The notes beneath the pieces are model-generated. The model searched no databases. It worked only from the letters and a program-made list of their open reading frames with translations, and was not told the DNA's origin. From an uncultured Burkholderiales bacterium (lineage in GTDB: Bacteria; Pseudomonadota; Gammaproteobacteria; Burkholderiales; Burkholderiaceae_C), in the NCBI GenBank assembly GCA_903856995.1, contig CAIODK010000046.1:1-13194 (forward strand): a DNA stretch of 13,194 bases, read 5' to 3'. Every line of letters begins with the position of its first letter. Positions within the stretch are counted from its first letter, which is position 1. The position numbers and the translations under genes are program-made. Shown here in pieces: positions 1-6,025 of the stretch.

Positions 1-1412
1 CAGCCCTTGTTCAACAAAGGGTTGGACTGCATAAAGGCGTCCGCTTGCGCTTTGGTGTCAAAAGGCCCAGCCACCAAAATGAAATAACGCTTGCCGTTGT
101 CTTTGTGACGGGTCCGCATGATGCGAGCCTTGGCATACACCGCATTGCTGCGTTGGAAGCTACGCATGTCCTCTTGCGTATCCATCGCAGCCAGTTGCAC
201 CACGTAGCCGGTGTCTGGCAATTGGTTGACCCAAGCCTCGTCTGAATTAGCCTCGGGTTTGGCGGCAACTGCAACAGCAGGCGCTGAGGCGTCAGCGGCC
301 GGCACTGCGGGGGCACTGGCGGCACTGGCAGCTGAAGCCGCGACCTGCACCTCGCTCGCAACACGCGCAGCTTCTGCGGCCATCGACGCCGCCAACTCAG
401 CCGTCGCCAAAGCTTCGGCGCTGGCCGCTGCTGCCGCACTGGCGGCTTCAGCAGGCGCTGCCACAGCGGGTGTGCCGCGCAGCAAATATTTTTTCAACAA
501 CTCGGTCTCTTCAAGAACCAAGTCTTTGTACATCAGGCCAAACGTGCCGATCGATAAGAGCAACACCAGCAACAGCCACCCTGCGCGCGATCGAGGTGCT
601 GGGCGTTTGAACAGATCCACATCAGAGACGGCCGGCGAAGCAGTCGCCGCCAAAGCTGCGGGTGCACTGACCGGTGGTGGCGCTGGAACGGGCGGGGGCG
701 CCACGGGCACAGGCTCGGGTGTCGGCACAAACGCAGGCAAGGGCTCCGCGTCCAACTGAGGCTCTTGCTTTTTCCCAAACCCTGGCACACGCCAAGATGT
801 TTTGATGGGGATATTCAACAACTGAGACACCGGCATCACTTCATCTTGAAGCGTGGGCGGCTCAGGCAAGAACGACGGTTCAATCAGTTCCGACGCGGGT
901 GCTTTTGCCACCCAATCGGTCAATCTCTTTTTAGGCTCACCTGTCGGGGTTTCGACTTCCCATTGCAGCAAGTTCTTACCGAAAGCGTCGAGCTTGCTCT
1001 TGTAGTTGCCTGCACTGTTGATGAGCAAGATCACACTGATGTTGCCCGCGGGGAAACCATTCACCAGACGCGCCAGCAACTGCAACTCAAAGTCTTGCAT
1101 CAAGATCGAATCGCGAAACACCAAATAACGGCGGGGGGCGTGTTTCTTGTCTTTCTCGAGCGCTTGGTCCAGCGTGATTTCAGACAAGATTTCATTGAAC
1201 TTCTGAACCAGACGTTCAGAGTTGGTCGAGCTACACCACTCGATATGGGTTTCGCCCTTGGCACGCAGACGCTCTTCAAACAAAGCGCCATAGAAGTCGA
1301 GCGCCATGTCATGGTCGCTCAACACGGCGAGATTGATACTGCCTTCGGTCAATGACTTCAGGAGTATTTCAAATCGCAACCGGTCACCGGGGCTTTGGTA
1401 GATGTCTGTCAT
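1..1412 (-). CDS. DamX-like membrane protein with SPOR domain (3' end off the window)
   Basis: An uninterrupted minus-strand frame runs from ATG at 1412 to the window edge, at least 470 codons with no stop. Residues 1 to about 165 form a mixed alpha/beta domain. Residues 166-277 are Pro-rich and end in a basic stretch (LFKRPAPRSR). Residues 278-295 are a single membrane helix (GWLLLVLLLSIGTFGLMY). Residues about 312-391 are an Ala-rich linker. From residue 402 there is a SPOR domain (GYVVQLAAM, then KRYFILVAGPFDTKAQADAF). SPOR domains bind glycan strands lacking stem peptides, typically at septa. The basic flank before the helix predicts an inside N-terminus and a periplasmic SPOR domain, the DamX/FtsN/DedD layout. 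The start lies 19 nt after the flhB stop with a weak ribosome site, so co-transcription with flhB is likely. The SPOR domain looks nearly complete, so few residues should be missing. The SPOR call is firm; DamX orthology is inference. Confidence 0.85.
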   Translation of the reverse strand, partial: MTDIYQSPGDRLRFEILLKSLTEGSINLAVLSDHDMALDFYGALFEERLRAKGETHIEWCSSTNSERLVQKFNEILSEITLDQALEKDKKHAPRRYLVFRDSILMQDFELQLLARLVNGFPAGNISVILLINSAGNYKSKLDAFGKNLLQWEVETPTGEPKKRLTDWVAKAPASELIEPSFLPEPPTLQDEVMPVSQLLNIPIKTSWRVPGFGKKQEPQLDAEPLPAFVPTPEPVPVAPPPVPAPPPVSAPAALAATASPAVSDVDLFKRPAPRSRAGWLLLVLLLSIGTFGLMYKDLVLEETELLKKYLLRGTPAVAAPAEAASAAAAASAEALATAELAASMAAEAARVASEVQVAASAASAASAPAVPAADASAPAVAVAAKPEANSDEAWVNQLPDTGYVVQLAAMDTQEDMRSFQRSNAVYAKARIMRTRHKDNGKRYFILVAGPFDTKAQADAFMQSNPLLNKG

Positions 1413-1431
1413 GCAGGTTCAAACTTGGGTC

Positions 1432-2580
1432 TTAAGAGTTCATCAAAACGCCGTTCGAATCGAACTTCATTTCGTCAGGAACGGAAGGCGCTGGTTTGAC
1501 CACTTCCTGGCCACGACCGTAAGACTGGTTCAGGCTAAACACATAGGCGATCACCTGCGCAACAGCGTGGTACAGCGCCTCTGGAATCGGATGATCCAGC
1601 TTGGTCGTGAAGTATAAGGCGCGAGCCAGCAAAGGTGCTTCAAAAATAAACACCCCGTGCTCCTTGGCCTCTTCACGGATACGTGCCGCTAAACCGTCCT
1701 CCCCCTTGGCGATCAACAGAGGCGCACCGTCACCCATGGGGTCGTACGACAAAGCCACCGAGAAGTGGGTTGGGTTGGTGATGACCACGTCTGCATCTTT
1801 CACTTTGGTCATCATCTTGTTGTTCAAGATTTCACGTTGACGGCGACGGATTTGGCCCTTCACCTCGGGGTTACCCTCCGAGTTCTTCATCTCGTCACGC
1901 ACCTCTTGCTTGGTCATCTTCAGCTTCTTGTTCAGCTGATGGCGTTGCAGTGGCACATCCACCAAAGCCACCAACACCAAACCAAGGCTGAGCCAAAAAC
2001 ACGAATCCACAATGATGGTGCCCGCCACCCTGACGGCTGGGTTCAAATCCATTTGCGAGATATGGGTCAGCTCTTGCAAGTTGTTCATCACTGAAATCAA
2101 CAAGATTGCACCGACCACCAAAAACTTAGCCACCGCTTTGCCGAGGTTGATGAATGCATCCGGTCCAAACATACGCACCAAACCCGTCATGGGGTTGAGC
2201 TTGCTGAACTTGGGCAAGATCATCTTGGGCGCGAAGATGAAACCACCCGCCAAGGTGGTCGACAAAATAGCGATCACATACAAGATGGCCATCAGTGGCA
2301 ACACGATCATGAAACCATCCACCATCGAGCTGCCAAAAATGGCAGGCAGCAACTCTGCTTTGTCGGTGATGCGCCGGTCAAACTGCAATTGGTGTTTGAA
2401 CAAATCGCTCATGCTGGTGAAGATGTGCTGCCCCATCATGGTGAAGAACAAGGTTGCGATGACCATCATGGCCGCAGGGGCCAGTTCTTGCGAGCGCGCA
2501 ATTTGTCCGTCCTCACGCGACTTCGACAGCCGCTGCGCCGTCGGTTCTTCGGTTTTGTCTTGGCCGCTTTCTTCTGCCAT
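1432..2580 (-). CDS. flhB: FlhB, flagellar export gate substrate-specificity switch
   Basis: 382 residues, the usual FlhB length. FlhB is an inner-membrane part of the flagellar type III export gate; its cytoplasmic domain switches export from rod/hook to filament substrates after self-cleavage. The N-terminus has the typical charged start (GQDKTEEPTAQRLSKSRE), followed by four hydrophobic segments within about residues 36-215. The autocleavage motif NPTH is at residues 269-272 (bases 1765-1776), the numbering known from Salmonella. The tail after the cleavage domain is short and unremarkable. The start is one base after the fliR stop, with a strong GGAGG five bases upstream (2586-2590), so translation is probably coupled to fliR. 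It closes the fliOPQR-flhB set; the SPOR gene follows 19 nt downstream. Confidence 0.97.
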   Translation of the reverse strand: MAEESGQDKTEEPTAQRLSKSREDGQIARSQELAPAAMMVIATLFFTMMGQHIFTSMSDLFKHQLQFDRRITDKAELLPAIFGSSMVDGFMIVLPLMAILYVIAILSTTLAGGFIFAPKMILPKFSKLNPMTGLVRMFGPDAFINLGKAVAKFLVVGAILLISVMNNLQELTHISQMDLNPAVRVAGTIIVDSCFWLSLGLVLVALVDVPLQRHQLNKKLKMTKQEVRDEMKNSEGNPEVKGQIRRRQREILNNKMMTKVKDADVVITNPTHFSVALSYDPMGDGAPLLIAKGEDGLAARIREEAKEHGVFIFEAPLLARALYFTTKLDHPIPEALYHAVAQVIAYVFSLNQSYGRGQEVVKPAPSVPDEMKFDSNGVLMNS

Positions 2581-2581
2581 G

Positions 2582-3349
2582 TCAGCCTCCCAAATAGGAG
2601 CGCAGCATCATGAATGCTTGCGTCCATACCCAATCAATGCGGGCCACGTTGTTGCCCATGGAAAACATCATGACGATGAAGCCCGTCAAGATCAACGCGG
2701 GGAACCCGACCGTAAAAATATTCAAACTTGGTGCAGCACGCGCCACAAAACCCAAACCAATGTTGATGAACAGCAAAGTCATCATCACCGGCAAAGCGAT
2801 CAACAGCGCGCCCAAAAACATCATGGCGCTCCAGTTGATCATCTTGCCCAGCATGTCTTGCGTGAAGAACTCTTGGCCAATCGGGATCAGCTTGAACGAC
2901 TCCATCACCAAACCAAACACGATCAAATGCCCACCCATGCCCAAAAAGATCAGCGTGCCCATGATGTTGAACAACTGAGACAACACCGGCACGCTGCCCA
3001 TGTTCGGGTCAACCATGTTGGCCATGGACAAACCCATCGAGCCCGACATCGCTTGCCCAGCCACCACCAACGCGGCCGAGGCCACTTGGAACACCAAGCC
3101 CATGGTCAAACCAATCAAGATTTGGCGCGAGATTTCTAACAAACCCTCGGCCGTGACAGGATCAATCTTAGGAATCACAATTTGCTGCGACACAAAGAAC
3201 GCCATCGCAAATGCCAATGAAATGCGGATGCGCATATTCACCGCACGAATCGAAAAAATAGACGTGAACGCCAAAAACGCAGACAAGCGCAGCATCGGCC
3301 AAATGACGACCAAAAACTTATCTACGATGTCAATGAGAGAAGCGTTCAT
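2582..3349 (-). CDS. fliR: FliR, flagellar export gate protein
   Basis: 255 residues, strongly hydrophobic, with about six predicted membrane segments, as expected for FliR. With FliP and FliQ it forms the helical export-gate complex inside the MS ring. Family-typical stretches include the region around GLVFQVASAALVVAGQAMSG (about residues 100-120) and the C-terminal hydrophobic hairpin. It begins 12 nt after the fliQ stop without an obvious Shine-Dalgarno, so coupling to fliQ is plausible. Its own end carries the GGAGG that serves flhB. Nothing is truncated. The Pro/Ala-poor C-terminus ends in LRSYLGG. Confidence 0.95.
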   Translation of the reverse strand: MNASLIDIVDKFLVVIWPMLRLSAFLAFTSIFSIRAVNMRIRISLAFAMAFFVSQQIVIPKIDPVTAEGLLEISRQILIGLTMGLVFQVASAALVVAGQAMSGSMGLSMANMVDPNMGSVPVLSQLFNIMGTLIFLGMGGHLIVFGLVMESFKLIPIGQEFFTQDMLGKMINWSAMMFLGALLIALPVMMTLLFINIGLGFVARAAPSLNIFTVGFPALILTGFIVMMFSMGNNVARIDWVWTQAFMMLRSYLGG

Positions 3350-3361
3350 GCCAAGGCTTTG

Positions 3362-3631
3362 TTACATGAACAAGCTGGGGATGCGGATGAAGATGCCCTT
3401 GGTGTAATCCACCATGGTGTTGATCATCCAGCCGCCGGCGATAGACATGGTCAAGCCGACTGCCAAAATTTTAGGAATGAAACTCAAGGTCTGTTCGTTG
3501 ATCGAGGTCGCGGCTTGAAAAATACCCACCACCAAACCGACGATCAAACCGACACCCAACAGGGGGCCAGAAATAATCATCGTCATCCACAACGCTTGAC
3601 GCGCCAAATCGACTACTGCTGCACTGTCCAT
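3362..3631 (-). CDS. fliQ: FliQ, flagellar export gate protein
   Basis: 89 residues, exactly the common FliQ length, with two membrane helices separated by the conserved loop around TSINEQTLSFIPKIL. FliQ subunits wrap the FliP-FliR core of the export gate. The frame is open further upstream to 3688, but that extension lies inside fliP and gives an un-FliQ-like N-terminus. The ATG at 3631 (MDSAAVVDLARQAL) has an AAGGGG ribosome site eight bases upstream and fits the family start. It lies 11 nt after the fliP stop and 12 nt before fliR. Confidence 0.96.
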   Translation of the reverse strand: MDSAAVVDLARQALWMTMIISGPLLGVGLIVGLVVGIFQAATSINEQTLSFIPKILAVGLTMSIAGGWMINTMVDYTKGIFIRIPSLFM

Positions 3632-3638
3632 GTTCTTA

Positions 3639-3644
3639 CCCCTT
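3639..3644 (-). promoter_or_regulatory. Ribosome binding site deciding the fliQ start
   Basis: AAGGGG on the minus strand, eight bases before the ATG at 3631. It overlaps the fliP stop codon, and it supports the 89-residue FliQ over the longer in-frame start inside fliP. Confidence 0.7.
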
Positions 3645-4410
3645 AGAAAACAAAGCTGTTGGCCAACGAGGCCATCAACAGCGTCCAACCATCAATCAGC
3701 ACGAACAGCATGAGCTTGATCGGCATCGAAATAATCATGGGCGACAACATCATCATGCCCATCGACATCAACACGCTGGCCACGATCAAGTCGATCACCA
3801 CAAACGGGATGTAGATCAAGAAACCAATCGTGAAAGCACTTTTGATTTCAGACGTGATGAACGCCGGCATCAAGGTGGTGAACGGCACTTGCGTGGCGTC
3901 ACTCAACTCGCGGCGGTTGGCGATTTGCATGAACATGGCAATGTCGTCTTCACGGGTTTGCTTGGTCATGAAATCACGCACGGGCGCTTCGGCTTTCATC
4001 AAGGCTTTGTCAAAGTCGAGGTTGCCGTTCATATAGGGGCCGACCGCTTCTTTGTAGACCTGGTCAAACACAGGCGACATGATGAAGAAAGTCAGAAACA
4101 ACGCCAAACCCACCAACACGGTGTTGGGCGGCGTTTGCGCTGTACCAATCGCTTGGCGCAAGATCGAGAGCACGATGATGATGCGCACAAACGACGTCAT
4201 CATCAACAGCATAGAAGGCAGCAGCGTGAGCGTGGTCATCAAGCCCAGCAATTGCAGGCTCATGCTGTATTGCTGACCGGCTTTACCGCCACTCACGTTG
4301 ACCAATGGAATACCTTGGGCATGCGCCATCATGGGCAGCGCAGCCAGCGTCAACAAGAGCAATGCCAAGATGACGTAGAGAATCTTTTTAATGATGGGCT
4401 TACGCAGCAT
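3643..4410 (-). CDS. fliP: FliP, flagellar export gate protein
   Basis: 255 residues from the ATG at 4410 (MLRKPIIKKILYV). FliP is the core of the FliPQR export gate. It has a cleavable-looking signal peptide: a basic start, a Leu-rich core and AHA before QGIPLV at about residue 32. Four further membrane segments follow. Family stretches include SMLLMMTSFVRIIIVLSILRQAIG and the C-terminal hydrophobic hairpin ending in MASLANSFVF. An in-frame ATG at 4434 would add eight residues (MRGHEEKT), but a GAGGAG ribosome site sits six bases before 4410, so the shorter start is chosen. The start overlaps the end of fliO by 11 bp, suggesting translational coupling. Confidence 0.96.
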   Translation of the reverse strand: MLRKPIIKKILYVILALLLLTLAALPMMAHAQGIPLVNVSGGKAGQQYSMSLQLLGLMTTLTLLPSMLLMMTSFVRIIIVLSILRQAIGTAQTPPNTVLVGLALFLTFFIMSPVFDQVYKEAVGPYMNGNLDFDKALMKAEAPVRDFMTKQTREDDIAMFMQIANRRELSDATQVPFTTLMPAFITSEIKSAFTIGFLIYIPFVVIDLIVASVLMSMGMMMLSPMIISMPIKLMLFVLIDGWTLLMASLANSFVF

Positions 4411-4672
4411 GGTCTTCTCCTCGTGTCCACGCATGCAGTGTTTTCACTTCAGCGGGGCTGACACTGGCCAGCACCATTTGGTTGTCCACCTGAATCAGCA
4501 CCATCTTGTGCTTGAGGCTCAAAGGCAAGGCCTCGAGCACTTGAATGCGCTTGTCATCCATGCCATTCGCGGCAAAACCGCGATTGCGTTTGACCCACCA
4601 CAGCGCGCCGCATAGCAGCAGCAACACGCTGAACGTGCTGGCGATGAATTGACCCCAATCGAAACTTTGCAT
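4400..4672 (-). CDS. fliO: FliO, export gate assembly protein
   Basis: A 90-residue single-pass membrane protein. Residues about 9-27 (FIASTFSVLLLLCGALWWV) form the helix. A basic turn (KRNRGF) and a small cytoplasmic domain of beta-rich FliO type follow (QVLEALPLSLKHKMVLIQV). FliO helps assemble the FliP ring and is poorly conserved, so position carries much of the call: it directly precedes fliPQR-flhB and overlaps fliP by 11 bp. It is the first gene after a sigma-54 promoter, with an untranslated leader of about 50 nt. A GGGAAG ribosome site precedes the ATG. It is short compared with enterobacterial FliO, but such lengths are common outside that group. Confidence 0.88.
   Translation of the reverse strand: MQSFDWGQFIASTFSVLLLLCGALWWVKRNRGFAANGMDDKRIQVLEALPLSLKHKMVLIQVDNQMVLASVSPAEVKTLHAWTRGEDHAA
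4417..4422 (-). promoter_or_regulatory. Ribosome binding site deciding the fliP start
   Basis: GAGGAG on the minus strand, inside the 3' end of fliO and six bases before the ATG at 4410. It favours the 255-residue FliP over the start at 4434, which would place this site inside the coding sequence. Confidence 0.8.
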
Positions 4673-4708
4673 GATGACTTCCCTGTGCGCGATGACGGTT
4701 TTTTGACA

Positions 4709-4728
4709 CTAGACGTGCCTGTGTCTAG
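4709..4728. repeat. Inverted repeat at the predicted fliO transcript 5' end
   Basis: CTAGAC (4709-4714) and GTCTAG (4723-4728) are perfect inverted arms with an eight-base spacer. The repeat covers the start point predicted from the sigma-54 promoter (about 4724). It could be a protein-binding operator or a hairpin at the 5' end of the fliO message. Six-base arms also arise by chance, so confidence is low. Confidence 0.35.
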
Positions 4729-4734
4729 GGGTAT

Positions 4735-4750
4735 TGCAATGGTCGTGCCA
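4735..4750 (-). promoter_or_regulatory. Sigma-54 (RpoN) promoter for fliOPQR-flhB
   Basis: The minus strand reads TGGCACGACCATTGCA, matching the -24/-12 consensus TGGCACR-N4-TTGCW at every defined position. The conserved GG is at 4749-4748 and the GC at 4737-4736, predicting transcription start near 4724 and a leader of about 50 nt before the fliO ATG. It lies in the only sizeable noncoding gap of the window, oriented toward fliO. Sigma-54 promoters need an enhancer-binding activator, and the C-terminal end of such an activator is encoded at 12814-13194. Confidence 0.9.
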
Positions 4751-4842
4751 GCTTCGCGGGCGGTATAGTCATTTCATGCCCCACCGCCTATTCACCGTCC
4801 TTACAGGCCTTGCGCTTACCCGCAACCGAGTCTGCTAAACCC

Positions 4843-5595
4843 ATGGGTTTGCTCCGCGACTTGGTCCACGCAGGCGGCACCGGCGGCCTGAACTGGCACG
4901 TCCATGCGCACCATTCGCGCAAGCGCTGGCTGTCCACGCTGCAACTGATTGAACAGTTCTTGGCGCAAGTCGACCCCAAGTCGGGCCACCTGCTGTTGAT
5001 CGGGGGCAGCGCGGGCTGGATGATGCCGCCCAGTTGGCTGGCTAGGTTCAAACGCATTGACGCCTATGACATCGACCCCTTGGCCCCTTGGCTCTTCAAC
5101 TGGCGTCACGGCAACCGACTCAAAGCGCTAGGCACACAGGTACACCACCATCGCCAAGATGCACTCCTCACCTTGGCGGACTTGCTGCAAGAGCACCCCT
5201 CGGCGTGCTTGTGGTTTGACAACGTGCTGGGCCAGCACCGCTTTCGTAGTCAGGATGAAGCACGCGCAGAGCGTGAATTGAACCAACTCAAAACCACGCT
5301 GAAAGGCCGCCACTGGGGCAGTTTGCACGACGTGTGGTCCGGCCCGACCGACGGTCGCTTGCTGCCTGCGGGTTTGAATGTGTGGAGCCACCACGTGACG
5401 GCACAGCAAAGCACCGAGGCCGCGTTCTCTCAAAAACTCTTGGCCAGCGTGGGTGCCAAAGACGTGTGGCGTGACCACCTCACGGGCCATGTGTTTTCGC
5501 CTGCGACACCCACCACCTGGCTACCTTGGGCGTTCAAACCCAACGACTGGCATTGGTTACAGGCGGGCTGGGTCTCAGCGTCAATTAATTCTTGA
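4843..5595 (+). CDS. SAM-dependent methyltransferase-like protein of unknown substrate
   Basis: 250 residues from the ATG at 4843, on the opposite strand to all the flagellar genes. The layout suggests a class I Rossmann methyltransferase. A first strand and Gly-rich turn (HLLLIGGSAGWMMP) are at residues 49-62. A second strand ends in acidic residues (DAYDIDPLA) at 73-81. A strand-4-like ACLWFDNVLGQ is at 121-131. The remainder is rich in His and Trp, and no specific substrate family is recognised. The frame stays open upstream with a possible TTG start at 4810. ATG 4843 is preferred because the preceding residues look non-family-like, but neither start has a good ribosome site. The 3' end overlaps the convergent fliJ by 11 bp. 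A flagellar role is possible only by position. Existence of the gene is likely; methyltransferase activity is inference. Confidence 0.72.
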   Translation: MGLLRDLVHAGGTGGLNWHVHAHHSRKRWLSTLQLIEQFLAQVDPKSGHLLLIGGSAGWMMPPSWLARFKRIDAYDIDPLAPWLFNWRHGNRLKALGTQVHHHRQDALLTLADLLQEHPSACLWFDNVLGQHRFRSQDEARAERELNQLKTTLKGRHWGSLHDVWSGPTDGRLLPAGLNVWSHHVTAQQSTEAAFSQKLLASVGAKDVWRDHLTGHVFSPATPTTWLPWAFKPNDWHWLQAGWVSASINS

Positions 5596-6025
5596 GGTTG
5601 TAGAGCGTGATGCCGACTGCATCCATCTCTTTTTGTTCGCGTTTGCGATGGAACTCACGCACGTTCTTCACGTCTTGTTCGACCAAACTTTGCATTTGGA
5701 TACGTTTTTGCTCTGCGCCTTTGAGCACCAAGCGCGCCACCTCTGCCGCATGCCTGGCTTCATTCAAGTCAAGGTCCACCCGGCTGATCAGTGCTTGCAG
5801 TTGCTGCATAAAGCCACGGAAATTCAAAGTCTCTGACATCGTGTGCGACCGCTTCTCGGCGGCTCTGCTACGCGTCACGTAGTCGTCGTACAGCAACGCC
5901 ATGCGTTGACGGCTTTGCTCCAAATGGGTCACACGGTCACGCGCCTTTTTCAAACCGAGCAATGCTTCATCGCATTTCTCTTTGGCTTTGTTGGCCAACA
6001 AGGGCCAGGCGGCGCGTTGCTTCAT
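5585..6025 (-). CDS. fliJ: FliJ, flagellar export chaperone/ATPase stalk
   Basis: 146 residues, predicted almost entirely helical with two long charged coiled-coil arms, the FliJ layout and usual length. FliJ inserts into the FliI hexamer like the gamma stalk of F-type ATPases and links it to FlhA. Visible family features are the N-terminal WPLLANKAKEKCDEALLGL and the central MSETLNFRGFMQQLQALI. The start overlaps the fliI stop as ATGA (6022-6025), so it is translationally coupled. Sequence is poorly conserved in this family; length, coiled coil and place after fliI make the call secure. The stop lies within the last codons of the convergent plus-strand gene. Confidence 0.9.
   Translation of the reverse strand: MKQRAAWPLLANKAKEKCDEALLGLKKARDRVTHLEQSRQRMALLYDDYVTRSRAAEKRSHTMSETLNFRGFMQQLQALISRVDLDLNEARHAAEVARLVLKGAEQKRIQMQSLVEQDVKNVREFHRKREQKEMDAVGITLYNLKN

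Larger units (their letters stand above)
4673..4842. other. Divergent intergenic region between fliO and the plus-strand gene
   Basis: This 170-base gap is the largest without a confident gene. It holds the sigma-54 promoter (4735-4750), the inverted repeat (4709-4728) and the fliO ribosome site. On the plus strand, TTGACA (4703-4708) and TATAGT (4764-4769) look like promoter hexamers but are not properly spaced for each other. A 20-codon plus-strand reading frame (4776-4838) ends four bases before the ATG at 4843. No clear promoter for the plus-strand gene was identified. Confidence 0.6.

Noticed and set aside
211..1355. Plus-strand reading frames at 211-759 and 765-1355
   Set aside because: They are the antisense of the continuous SPOR-protein frame. 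Their Ala/Gly/Thr-rich and His/Arg-rich composition is typical of reverse-strand shadows, while the minus strand gives a recognisable membrane helix and SPOR domain.
2012..3139. Long plus-strand frame opposite flhB and fliR
   Set aside because: The region is fully explained by flhB and fliR, and the translation is low-quality, His- and Gln-rich sequence without a domain.
3632..3688. Longer FliQ start inside fliP
   Set aside because: FliQ is normally 89 residues, and ATG 3631 has its own ribosome site.
4411..4434. Longer FliP start at ATG 4434
   Set aside because: It would put charged MRGHEEKT before the signal peptide and bury the strong GAGGAG site that precedes ATG 4410.
4703..4769. Sigma-70 type promoter for the plus-strand gene (TTGACA 4703, TATAGT 4764)
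   Set aside because: The hexamers are far too widely separated to pair, and neither has a credible partner at 16-18 bases.
4893..4908. Second sigma-54-like TGGCACG on the plus strand
   Set aside because: The -12 half lacks TTGC at the required spacing, and it lies inside the methyltransferase-like coding sequence.
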